Assembly: GCA_007116035.1 (NCBI GenBank)
Contig: SKJG01000172.1
Span: 1 to 36,977 of the forward strand
DNA length: 36,977 nt
Direction: 5' to 3'
DNA from: Thioalkalivibrio sp.
Lineage (GTDB): Bacteria; Pseudomonadota; Gammaproteobacteria; Ectothiorhodospirales; Ectothiorhodospiraceae
Below are positions 7,882 through 15,389 of the stretch, piece after piece. The number at the start of each line of letters is the position of its first letter. Position 1 is the first letter of the stretch. The position numbers and the translations under genes were made by a program. The notes beneath the pieces were generated by a model. That model was not told the origin of the DNA and did not search any database. It saw only the letters and a list, made by a program, of their open reading frames with translations.

Positions 7882-9233
7882 GGCGAAATCACCGCAGGAT
7901 CGCCGGCCTCGATCGCCAGGCGGTAGCGTTGCGCGGCGACCAGGGTGTTGAAGCGGGCGTTGATCTCGCGGGTGAGTGCACCGAGTTCTTCCGCCTGGGC
8001 CTGCAGGAGAGAGGTGATGTCGTCCAGCCCCTCTGCGTAGCGAGCTTCGGTGAGTGCCAGTGCCGCTTCGGCATCCTCAACCCCGCTGGATGCGCGGTCC
8101 CAGCCCAGCAGTTCGGCCTCCCAGTCGGCGCGTGCCTCCTGTACCTCGCCGCGGGCAAGCAGCCGCAGGGCGCGCAGCTCGGCGTCGGCCTCCTGTGCAA
8201 CTGCGCGGGCCTCGTCGACCGCACCAGCCTGGCCAAGACCGGCGAAGGGGGTCCAGCGGAGATTCACGCCGACCATCCAGCCGCTCTCGGCAAGATCCAG
8301 CGGCCGATCCGTCTCCACGTGCTGGTAACGCAGCAACAGGTTGACGTCCGGAACGTACGCGGCACGGGAACGCCGTACACCGTAGCGGGCTGCGCTCACC
8401 GTCTCCTGCAGAGCCTGCAGATCATTGCGGCGCGCCAGGATCTCGGATTCGGCAGGTTCCGGGGGAAGCGCTCGGGGTGGCTCCGGCACCGCATCGGTGA
8501 GTTGCAGCGGGTCCTGGCCTTCGATACCGAGCACCTGCCGCAGCAGGGCGTGAGCGGCTACGACCTGACTCTTGGCCGTGGCGACCCGTGCCTCCATTTC
8601 CAGCACCCGGGATCGGGCACGCAGCACGTCGACCGGCGGGATCAGCCCTTCGTCGAAGCCCGCCTCGGCCTGACGCAAGGCGCGCTCGGCCGTTGCCAGG
8701 CCGCGCTGTTCGGCCTCGACCCGGCGCTCGGCCGTGCGCGCGCCAAAATAGCTCTCGATGACGGCGAGTGCAACTTCATCCCGGGTCCGCCGCAGCACCG
8801 ATCGGGCGGCATCGGTCTGAAGTTCGGCCTGTCGTCTGGCGTTCCAGGCGCCAACATTGATGAGCGGTTGAACGACCTGGACGGTCGCGATGCGGGCATC
8901 GACGGGTCCGAGATCCCGCCGGGTCAGGATCGGCGGGAAGCCGGGCTCGAGCACCGGGATATCATCGAGCAGCGAGGTGTCCAGACGCAGGTAACTGGCG
9001 TCGAAACTCAGTGTCGGCAAGGACCCCTGCAGCGTCTGCCGCCGTACTGCGTCGGCTCGGGCGATGCGTGCCCGGCGGAGCAGCAGCTCCGGGTTTTCCG
9101 CCTGCGCCCGACTCAGCGCGTCCTCCAGGGACCATCTCCCATGCGCAGGTTCGTGCGCAGCGGGGCTGGCCGACACCAACAGCATGGCCAGCCCAAGCGC
9201 AGCAGAGACCCTTTGCAAGACAGCTGTTTTCAC
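7878..9233 (-). CDS. TolC-family outer membrane efflux protein
   Basis: A 451-residue outer membrane factor, the exit duct of the tripartite pump. An N-terminal signal peptide (hydrophobic core about residues 8-22, Ala-rich cleavage region about 22-27) precedes two outer-membrane-efflux repeats. Each begins with the family's long amphipathic helices (WSLEDALSRAQAENPELL near 34, and RRNDLQALQETVSAAR near 268). The residues between them are Ala/Arg/Glu-rich coiled coil, as expected for a periplasmic tunnel. The start is a GTG preceded by GGGGAG a few bases upstream. This is the first gene of the operon; its stop overlaps the adaptor start by four bases (ATGA). The 205-base gap upstream separates it from the sulfur oxygenase reductase gene and should hold the operon promoter, though I cannot pick a convincing one. 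Confidence 0.92.
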   Translation of the reverse strand: MKTAVLQRVSAALGLAMLLVSASPAAHEPAHGRWSLEDALSRAQAENPELLLRRARIARADAVRRQTLQGSLPTLSFDASYLRLDTSLLDDIPVLEPGFPPILTRRDLGPVDARIATVQVVQPLINVGAWNARRQAELQTDAARSVLRRTRDEVALAVIESYFGARTAERRVEAEQRGLATAERALRQAEAGFDEGLIPPVDVLRARSRVLEMEARVATAKSQVVAAHALLRQVLGIEGQDPLQLTDAVPEPPRALPPEPAESEILARRNDLQALQETVSAARYGVRRSRAAYVPDVNLLLRYQHVETDRPLDLAESGWMVGVNLRWTPFAGLGQAGAVDEARAVAQEADAELRALRLLARGEVQEARADWEAELLGWDRASSGVEDAEAALALTEARYAEGLDDITSLLQAQAEELGALTREINARFNTLVAAQRYRLAIEAGDPAVISP

Positions 9234-9346
9234 CCATCTCCCCGAGTAGCCCGGAAGAGCCCTTCACACCTGGACGTTCCGAATGCGCCCAACGCCAGGA
9301 TATCCATACAGCATAAGCCATTTTTCACAGGACTAGCCGGAGGTTT

Positions 9347-9376
9347 GGGGCGCAGTCGGTCTTCAGACGGCGCCCC
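9347..9376 (-). terminator. Hairpin downstream of the sulfur oxygenase reductase gene
   Basis: GGGGCGC and GCGCCCC form a 7-base-pair stem around a 16-base loop that itself can pair (GTCT/AGAC). It lies about 60 bases after the stop at 9439 and before the efflux operon. No T-run follows on the minus strand, so it is only a possible terminator or RNA 3'-end stabiliser. Confidence 0.35.
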
Positions 9377-9438
9377 GATCGGGCTGGTGTCGCTGCGCAG
9401 TCTGCGCTGCGCGATACGGATTCGCGCACTCGCGGCCC

Positions 9439-10428
9439 TCAGTGGAAGAAGACCATGTCCTCCATCGCCGGAGCGAAGACCCGGTAGTAGGGTGGCAGCC
9501 GCGCAAGGTGAGCCAGCACGCCTTCGTCATGGACCTTCCGTAGTTCCGGGTTCACCCCGGTCAGGGCCAGGCCGAAGGTGAGCGTGTCTGGACTTTCCCA
9601 CTCCATGTGCACCAGGTACTCCTTCGGCCCCCCGATCGGAATCGGTGGCCCCGTATAATCCTTGCCGAATTCCCCGTAATTGGTTTGACGGGACTTCGGC
9701 GGGTTTGCGCCCAGGGTCTGCAGTGACTCCCAGAAGGCAGGGGGCGCCAGTTGAAAGGTGCTCAACGCCGCCTCGCCCTGCTTCTCGAGGATCATCCAGC
9801 CGATCATGCCGGGCGCACTTTCCTTCAGCATCTCCAGAGTGCGGATGGTACCCTCCAGAAAGGCCTGTTCCCTGCCTTCCATCACATGGTGCTCTCCGAG
9901 CGCCACCAGGCGCTTCATGGCAAGACGGACCTTGGGCACCGGTTTCTGCTGGGCGAATGCAGCGCCCATGACCTGCGGTACATCCGTCAGCCCCACGAGT
10001 CGTGGCATGTCCGCTTCGACGATCGTGTAGACCGGCTCGCAGGGGCCATCGACGACCATGTCGAGGCAGCCTGCGCAGAGTTCGAAGATCCGATCGAACT
10101 GCTCGTAGTGCATGCGCTCATGCGACTCTGCGTCTTCCCAGACCGTGTACTGCCATAAGTTGAGCGGATTGAGCCGCAGGTTGGTCGGTGACTCCATCAC
10201 GGCCTCCAGGCTATCCGCAGTCACCACCTGGGCGGCTCCGTAGCGTCCGCCCAGCGGGTGTGTTCCCGTTTGCAGAAACGCATGGAAGCCCAGGAATCCC
10301 GGCTCATTGGCCGTGGTCAGGCAGACCTTTGGCCCGATCTTCGACATTTTCTCAAAGCTGCTTGGGTCGTTTACAACGGCTGATTTGTTGATGGCCAGGG
10401 CTGCGCCTTTCTTGATTCCCTGAATCAT
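9439..10428 (-). CDS. sor: Sulfur oxygenase reductase
   Basis: A 329-residue cytoplasmic sulfur oxygenase reductase, which disproportionates elemental sulfur with oxygen into sulfite, thiosulfate and sulfide without cofactors beyond iron. The residues known from the Acidianus ambivalens enzyme are all in place: C36 (GPKVCLTTA, equivalent to C31, the persulfide site), C118 and C121 (CAGC, equivalent to C101/C104), and the iron ligands H103, H107 (HERMH) and E131 (CEPVYTIVEAD). An insertion of about 12 residues near 73-88, before the iron site, accounts for the extra length over the archaeal 308-residue form. An upstream in-frame start at 10545 is rejected because AAGGAGG lies about eight bases before the ATG at 10428. 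The HiPIP gene is 176 bases upstream on the same strand. Confidence 0.95.
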   Translation of the reverse strand: MIQGIKKGAALAINKSAVVNDPSSFEKMSKIGPKVCLTTANEPGFLGFHAFLQTGTHPLGGRYGAAQVVTADSLEAVMESPTNLRLNPLNLWQYTVWEDAESHERMHYEQFDRIFELCAGCLDMVVDGPCEPVYTIVEADMPRLVGLTDVPQVMGAAFAQQKPVPKVRLAMKRLVALGEHHVMEGREQAFLEGTIRTLEMLKESAPGMIGWMILEKQGEAALSTFQLAPPAFWESLQTLGANPPKSRQTNYGEFGKDYTGPPIPIGGPKEYLVHMEWESPDTLTFGLALTGVNPELRKVHDEGVLAHLARLPPYYRVFAPAMEDMVFFH

Positions 10429-10604
10429 GATGGGTGCCTCCTTTTGCAAGCTGTCAAGGGTCGTGCGGGTGGCATCGCCGGCAGCATGGCTGTGGGGACT
10501 GATGATCCACGTTGCGCGTCGGATCGCGGTCGTCGCCACAGACATCGCGGGCGGTGCGGCCCACCGTTAATAGAGAACCGTCCGTTCGGTTCGACCTGTT
10601 GCGA

Positions 10605-10931
10605 TCAGCTGCGCGGAACCCAGGCGTTACACCAGCCAGCCGCCGCGACATGCCTGCCTCCGAAGGCCTCACAGGGCCCCCAATCAGATGCATCGGGGTC
10701 GGTGTACAGGAGACAGTTGGCGCAGGTTTGTCCCTCCTCGTAGGCTTCGTGATCCACATCGGCGGCGTCGTGCCGATAATGAAGGGCCTGCGCCTCGGGA
10801 TCATCCTCGCTGACGCGGTCGTTCGCCGCTACCGGAGCGAAGAGCAGTGGTGCGGCAGGGATCGCAACGATGCCGGCGACACCCATGCGCAACAGTCGGC
10901 GGCGCGACGGATTGGGGTTTTGCTTTCTCAT
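10605..10931 (-). CDS. High-potential iron-sulfur protein (HiPIP), Tat-exported
   Basis: A 108-residue precursor of a small periplasmic [4Fe-4S] electron carrier. It starts with a twin-arginine signal (SRRRLLRMGVAG, residues 9-20), a hydrophobic core, and a likely cleavage after PVAA (about residue 37). The mature part holds four cysteines with HiPIP spacing: C70 and C73 (CANC), C87 (WGPC) and C101 (GWCNAW). The ATG at 10931 is chosen over the one at 10949 because GGAGAGGAG lies seven bases upstream. HiPIPs carry electrons to terminal oxidases or photosynthetic reaction centres in purple and sulfur-oxidising bacteria. Its neighbour, sulfur oxygenase reductase, needs no electron carrier itself, so HiPIP more likely serves oxidation of the products, which is inference. 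Confidence 0.92.
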   Translation of the reverse strand: MRKQNPNPSRRRLLRMGVAGIVAIPAAPLLFAPVAANDRVSEDDPEAQALHYRHDAADVDHEAYEEGQTCANCLLYTDPDASDWGPCEAFGGRHVAAAGWCNAWVPRS

Positions 10932-10967
10932 GACGGCTCTCCTCTCCATTGAACGAAGCCTCTTTTG

Positions 10968-10996
10968 AGCGTAACAAGCGTGACGGTCGGTTTGAA
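10968..10996 (-). promoter_or_regulatory. Candidate sigma-70 promoter for the HiPIP gene
   Basis: On the minus strand, TTCAAA (-35, 10996-10991) and TACGCT (-10, 10973-10968) are 17 bases apart. Transcription would start about 30 bases before the HiPIP ATG. Both boxes are only partial matches. The -10 hexamer is identical to the one proposed for the MBL/rhodanese gene. Confidence 0.35.
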
Positions 10997-11020
10997 GGGC
11001 GGGTCAATACGCCCCGTTTT

Positions 11021-11271
11021 GCGCGACCTGATGATCACGGAAGCTCCGCAGAAGATCCCCTCGCGCGCAAGGCGCGCTACGAGCCCGGTACTGTAGGAGC
11101 GGTCTCCGACCGCGATCCAGCGAGGTGTCCGGGCCATGATCGCGAGCAGAGGTCGCTCCTGCGCGTTCTTGTCCTGGTAGGGACCTGCCTTGCAGGCGAA
11201 TATTTTGGCGTTTTTTTGCGGCCCATGCGATTTTCCCTGGCTGCCGAGGATTCGGGATCATCAGGTCGCGC
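11021..11271. repeat. Composite REP-like element with terminal inverted repeats, copy A
   Basis: The ends are a perfect 16-base inverted repeat: GCGCGACCTGATGATC at 11021-11036 and its complement at 11256-11271. Similarity continues weakly for about 15 more bases. Inside are two opposed REP-like palindromes, starting GTAGGAGCGGTCTCCGACCG at 11093 and ending GGTCGCTCCTGC at 11162. There is also a degenerate CGCGCGCAAGGCGCGC unit near 11061. It has no coding capacity. It sits in the 443-base gap between the HiPIP gene and the end of the transporter gene. A diverged, inverted, shorter copy lies at 14964-15134. The head-to-head palindromes and tips resemble REP/BIME elements mobilised by REP-associated tyrosine transposases; no such transposase is present here. 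Confidence 0.75.
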
Positions 11272-11374
11272 GACGCTGCGGATCCGTATGGCCCACCGGG
11301 CAAATGTTCCTTCGGGCTGTCAATCCGGGGAGCGAGCCTTCCGCCAACCGCGGGCGCAGCGTGGCGGCATGGAT

Positions 11375-13228
11375 TCAGAACAGCAGGTTGATCACCATCA
11401 ATGCGACTCCAAGATAGAGCAGGGTGAGCAGGCCGCCGGCGCGCAGGAAGTCGATCACGCGGTAGCCCCCCGGATCCAGAATCAGGGCGTTGACCTGATG
11501 AGTGGGGAGCAGGAAGGCATTCGAGGCGGCGATGGCGACGATCAGCGCGAAAACGCGGGGGTCTGCGTCGATCCCATTGGCCTGCGCGACCAGAGCGAAG
11601 CTCACCGACAGCGGTACCAGGAGTACGGTGGCTCCGACGTTGGAGATGAACAGCGTGAAGAACGTGACCAGCAGGAACAGCATCGCCTGCATGACCCACA
11701 CCGGAACGTCGCCGATCAGGTGCATGCCGTTGACCGCGAGCCACTCCGCCGCGCCGGAATTCTGTGCCGCGAGGCCCAGGGGAATCAGGCCGGCGAGCAG
11801 GAATACCGTCTTCCAACTCACCGCGCGGTAGGCGTCGTCCATGTCGAGGACGCCGGTCAGCACCATCCCGAGGGCGCCACCCAGCAGCGCGAGGGCAAGC
11901 GGTAGATCGGAGAAGAACACGAGACCGAGGGCAAAGGCCAGCGAGGCCAGCGCGGGCCAGAGCTTGCAGGGCGCTTCGGGTTTTCTTGGCTTTGGATAGC
12001 GGCTGGTCATGACGATGAAATCGCGATCGTCCTCGAGCTCCATCAGGCGTTCCCAGCGTGTATGCACAACCAGCGTGTCGCCGGCCTGGAATTCGACACT
12101 GCTGAGCTCGTCGCGGAGGATTTCGTCGCCTCGCTGGATGCGAAGCACGGTCACCCCGTAACTGCGCCGCATGTGCAGTTCCCCGATGCTTTCGCCGATC
12201 AGGGAAGATCCCGGCGGGATGATCAGTTCCGCGATCCCGGAATGCCGCGGTGACATGCTGCGGGCAAAGGCATCGAGTCGGTCCCGAAGTTCGATATTGT
12301 CCCGATCACTGGCCGTTTCGATTTTCTCGATCGGTCCCAGGATCGCAAGGTGGCCGCCGGCCGTGATCTCGGCACTACGACGTGGCTCGATCTGTCGTTC
12401 ATCGCCGTCGTCGAGCCCAATCACGAACACGCCGTACTCCTTCTCGAACTCCCCGATCGAGGTTCCCGCCAGCCGGCTTTCGTCACCGACACGCACCTCG
12501 CGAATCGCATAATCGATGCCGTAGAGATCCTTGAAATAGTCCGAGGTGCTGCGTGCCCTGGATGCATCCTCGGAGGTTTCCGGGGCCTTGGGCAGTACCC
12601 AGCGGCCCAGGAGCCAGAAGTACGCAATGACCATGGCCAACAGGGCCAGGCCGATGGGCGTCACGTCGAACAGGCCGAAATCCTCCAGGTCGCCGGGCAT
12701 CAGGTCATTCAGCAGGATCAGGGGGCTGGAGGCGACCAGGGTCAGTGTGCCACCGGTGATGGCCGCAAAGCCCATCGGGATCAGCAGCCGCGATCGTGGG
12801 ATGCCGACGTCGCCGGAGACGCGGTTCAATACGGGCATGAACAGAGCCGCGGCTCCGATGTTCTGCATGAAGCTGGTGACCAGTCCCACGGCGCCCGAGA
12901 CGACCGCCATCACGCGTTGCTCGGTGCGGCCGGCAAGCTGCAGTATCAGCCTCGCGACGCGCGTCATCACGCCGGCTCTGTCCAGCCCGCTGCCAATGAT
13001 CATCACTGCGATGATTGCAACGACCGCGTTGGACGAGAGACCGGAAAACAGTTCGTCGGCCGCCACAACCGGTTCGATGCCGGGAATCAACCCGACCACG
13101 CCAATCAGAAACAGGATGACCAGTGCGCCGATGTCGATACGGACGATCTCGGTGACGAACAGCACGATGGTCAGGCCCAACAGACCGAAGACGATCAGGA
13201 TCTCGGCAGTGAGGGCAACGTTGTCCAT
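11375..13228 (-). CDS. SLC13/DASS-family anion transporter with two RCK_C (TrkA-C) domains
   Basis: A 617-residue inner-membrane transporter of the ion-transporter superfamily. An N-terminal half with about six helices is followed by a cytosolic insert of about 200 residues. The insert contains two RCK_C/TrkA-C-like domains, roughly 215-300 and 315-390. A second membrane half then carries SNVGATVLLVPLS and ASNAFLLPTHQVNALI, the hairpin/ligand-binding type motif of this family. Plant and algal sulfate transporters of the SAC1/SLT type share this layout, so sulfate or another sulfur oxyanion is a plausible substrate, supported only by context. The ATG at 13228 lacks a clear Shine-Dalgarno. An upstream in-frame start at 13366 would overlap the preceding gene by about 30 bases and cannot be excluded. 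Probably co-transcribed with the MBL/rhodanese gene. Confidence 0.88.
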   Translation of the reverse strand: MDNVALTAEILIVFGLLGLTIVLFVTEIVRIDIGALVILFLIGVVGLIPGIEPVVAADELFSGLSSNAVVAIIAVMIIGSGLDRAGVMTRVARLILQLAGRTEQRVMAVVSGAVGLVTSFMQNIGAAALFMPVLNRVSGDVGIPRSRLLIPMGFAAITGGTLTLVASSPLILLNDLMPGDLEDFGLFDVTPIGLALLAMVIAYFWLLGRWVLPKAPETSEDASRARSTSDYFKDLYGIDYAIREVRVGDESRLAGTSIGEFEKEYGVFVIGLDDGDERQIEPRRSAEITAGGHLAILGPIEKIETASDRDNIELRDRLDAFARSMSPRHSGIAELIIPPGSSLIGESIGELHMRRSYGVTVLRIQRGDEILRDELSSVEFQAGDTLVVHTRWERLMELEDDRDFIVMTSRYPKPRKPEAPCKLWPALASLAFALGLVFFSDLPLALALLGGALGMVLTGVLDMDDAYRAVSWKTVFLLAGLIPLGLAAQNSGAAEWLAVNGMHLIGDVPVWVMQAMLFLLVTFFTLFISNVGATVLLVPLSVSFALVAQANGIDADPRVFALIVAIAASNAFLLPTHQVNALILDPGGYRVIDFLRAGGLLTLLYLGVALMVINLLF

Positions 13229-13334
13229 TCGTGAAGGATTGTCGCTGTTGCGGAATCGGTCGGTCGTTCGGCCGGCGAAAGGCGCAGGATCGTGTCTGCC
13301 GTGCCCCTTGTCATATCGGCCGCTTGCAATGCCG

Positions 13335-14735
13335 TTATTTAGCGGCCTCGATATCGTAGCCTGCACTTTGCCAGCCGGTCATGCCGCCCAGCACATTGAA
13401 GACCGGTCCGCGTCCCTGCCTTTTCAGCAAACTGGCCATCACCGACGAGCGATAGCCGCTACCGCAGATGACCGCCAGCGGCCGGTTCGTCGGGATCTCG
13501 TCCAGACGTCGAGGCAGCTCGCCGCCGCTGATGTGGCGGGCGCCGGCGATGTGGCCTTCCGACCATTCTGCGGGTTGGCGCACGTCCAGGATCACCAGCT
13601 CCCGGTCATGCTCCGCAGCGTGACGTAGTTCATGAACGGTCCATTGAGGCAGGATGTCGATTTCGCGCCCACTGGTGCGCCAGGCCAGCATGCCGCCCGA
13701 CAGCCAGGCGGCCGGAAGGTCATAGCCGATGCGCAGGAGTTGCCAGTAGATATCCTCGAGATCGCCCGGCTGTTCCACCACCAGCAGGATCCGGGCATCC
13801 TCGGGCAGCACGGTTCCGGCCCAGGTACTGAAGGAGGTGCCGGCCGCAACGTTGAGAGCGCCGGGGATGTGCGCTGCAAAGGCCTCCGGCGACCGGCAGT
13901 CCACCACGAAGGTATCGTCCCGGCGGCTCATGCGCGCGAAGTCGTCGGGCTGCACGGCAGGCGGTTTGGGCAGGACGCCCAGTGGTTTCGGTCCCTCGGT
14001 GTTCTGGCTGCGCATACGGCGCCAGTAGGGAGGTACCGTGGGCAGATCCTTGAGTTCGAGACAACGCTCGACGAAGCCCTCGCTATCGTCGAGATCCACG
14101 AGCATCCGGTTCATGCGGCGTTCGTAACCGATCGTGGTCGAGAGCATGCTGCCGATATTGCCGCCGCAGAGCGAGCCGGCCACGTGCGTTGGATAGACAG
14201 GGACGTGGTCGGGAAGCTTCAGGATCTTTTCCTGCAGCGTGTGACAGAACTCACGAGCGCTTGACCGCGTTTCCTCATCGCCACCCAACAGGTCGGGTCG
14301 GGCAATGTCGTCGACCAGAAGCGCGCCGCCGGAGAGAAGCAATGCCGGGGCCCGGCCACGTGAGTGGTCGTAGACGAGCAGCGAGATGTGCTCCGGCGTG
14401 TGTCCCGGTGTATGCACGACCTCGAATTCGATCTCACCCATGCGCAGGCGTTCGCCGTCATCCATGTAATGGACGGGATATCCCAGCTGGGCCCGAGCAC
14501 CCGCCAGGAGCTGCACATCGGCTCGTGCCGGCAGCTCACAGATCCCGGAGAGGTAATCGTTGTGCTGATGGGAATCGGCGGCATAACGCAGCCGCATCCC
14601 GCGCGCCTGGGCCTCCTCGAGATAGTCATCCACATCTCGACGCACGTCGAGGACCAGAGCCTCGCCCGTTTCTTCGGAGCCAATGAAATACGACGCGTGT
14701 CCGAGGCTTTCAAGGTAGAACTGCTTGAAGATCAT
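13335..14735 (-). CDS. MBL-fold persulfide-dioxygenase-like protein with two C-terminal rhodanese domains
   Basis: A 466-residue protein with an N-terminal metallo-beta-lactamase domain (1-240) and two rhodanese domains (about 265-355 and 365-466). The family oxidises glutathione or protein persulfides to sulfite, and rhodanese domains move sulfane sulfur. The metal motif is SHQHNDY (H56, H58, D60, with Y61 where most have His). H112 in GHTPEH and H184 in PTHVAG are present. The Asp that ligates iron in human ETHE1 (in FTGD) is Gly137 here (SGGALL). The first rhodanese domain has no Cys in its active loop, while the second has C424 in CGSGYRS. So only one rhodanese site looks active, and the iron site is non-canonical. 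GGGAGAG lies five to six bases before the ATG. A candidate promoter with a palindrome is upstream. Confidence 0.88.
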   Translation of the reverse strand: MIFKQFYLESLGHASYFIGSEETGEALVLDVRRDVDDYLEEAQARGMRLRYAADSHQHNDYLSGICELPARADVQLLAGARAQLGYPVHYMDDGERLRMGEIEFEVVHTPGHTPEHISLLVYDHSRGRAPALLLSGGALLVDDIARPDLLGGDEETRSSAREFCHTLQEKILKLPDHVPVYPTHVAGSLCGGNIGSMLSTTIGYERRMNRMLVDLDDSEGFVERCLELKDLPTVPPYWRRMRSQNTEGPKPLGVLPKPPAVQPDDFARMSRRDDTFVVDCRSPEAFAAHIPGALNVAAGTSFSTWAGTVLPEDARILLVVEQPGDLEDIYWQLLRIGYDLPAAWLSGGMLAWRTSGREIDILPQWTVHELRHAAEHDRELVILDVRQPAEWSEGHIAGARHISGGELPRRLDEIPTNRPLAVICGSGYRSSVMASLLKRQGRGPVFNVLGGMTGWQSAGYDIEAAK

Positions 14736-14803
14736 CGCGCTCTCCCATCTTGATGCTCCGCATTTGCAGGTATCCGGAGGACGGTGCCTGGTGGATTGTT
14801 TTC

Positions 14804-14832
14804 AGCGTAAATCGTGAGAACGTATTTGACAA
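14804..14832 (-). promoter_or_regulatory. Candidate promoter of the MBL/rhodanese-transporter operon
   Basis: On the minus strand, TTGTCA (-35, 14832-14827) and TACGCT (-10, 14809-14804) are separated by 17 bases, about 70 bases upstream of the ATG at 14735. The region around it is noticeably more AT-rich than the flanking genes. Confidence 0.5.
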
Positions 14833-14835
14833 TAC
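14822..14835. promoter_or_regulatory. Palindrome over the -35 box, possible operator
   Basis: GTATTTGACAATAC has 5-base perfect arms (GTATT/AATAC) around four bases and covers the -35 box of the MBL/rhodanese promoter. Persulfide dioxygenase operons are often repressed by ArsR-type sulfide sensors (BigR/SqrR) that bind AT-rich palindromes. No such regulator gene is in the window. Confidence 0.35.
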
Positions 14836-14963
14836 ACATGGGTATGACAGGGAGTCGGCCCTGAATATGGAGCATAAGAAAAACGTTATTTTACGATTTG
14901 GGAAATGCTCTATCCCCATTGCAGGTGTTTCCGGTCCATGCGCGAAAAGAGACCGGTGAATCT

Positions 14964-15134
14964 GCGCACCTGATGATCACGAATCCTCCGTAGGCCGGGA
15001 ATATCGCATTGACCGCATCGAAACCGCCAAAACCTTCGCCTGAAGGGTAGGATCCTAAAAGGGCAAGGACCTGTGGGAGTGCGCCTTGCGCGCGAAGGGG
15101 TCCTCTGCGGAGCTTCCGTGATAATCAGGTATTC
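14964..15134. repeat. Composite REP-like element with terminal inverted repeats, copy B
   Basis: This is an inverted and shorter relative of the element at 11021-11271. Its ends are ACCTGATGATCACG (from 14968) and the complement of ACCTGATTATCACGG (ending at 15130). Between them, the blocks matching copy A in reverse orientation are AATCCTC-GGGAATATCGCAT, CGCCAAAACCTTCGCCTG and CGCCTTGCGCGCGAAGGGG. One REP-like unit, GTGGGAGTGCGCCTTGCGCG, begins at 15073. The pair of opposed palindromes present in copy A is missing, which accounts for about 80 bases of length difference. The element lies between the candidate promoter region of the MBL/rhodanese gene and the first DUF2189 gene. Confidence 0.7.
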
Positions 15135-15389
15135 GCATGGAGGGTTTTCCCCCATGTCAGCGGATTTTGGATGCTGCTAAAATGTTGGTGGCAATAAAAC
15201 AATTTCAAGCCTCGGTAAGCGACTTTCTGGTGCGCAAGGAAAAGGTTTGTTTCTGGAACATGGCTGTGCGTTGGCATGTCTGGAAACTCAAGTTGCACAT
15301 GCAGCGTGTCTCGAGCGTCAAGGGAAGCGTCCGCGTGACCCACCGACCGAACATTTACGTACAGGGAGAACAGCGAAAGGGAGAGCATC
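15135..15389. other. Intergenic region upstream of the first DUF2189 gene
   Basis: These 255 bases are lower in GC than the surrounding genes. A TAAAAT -10-like box is present near 15178, but no matching -35. A short open frame (15137-15421) exists but shows no protein-like features. I see no RNA gene. Confidence 0.4.

Noticed and set aside
10429-10604. TTGACA box just upstream of the sulfur oxygenase reductase start
   Set aside because: A -10 box at the right spacing would fall on the start codon itself, and a strong Shine-Dalgarno argues against a leaderless message.
11886-12253. Open frames on the plus strand across the transporter gene
   Set aside because: GC-rich antisense shadows with no protein-like composition; the minus-strand transporter is clearly the gene.
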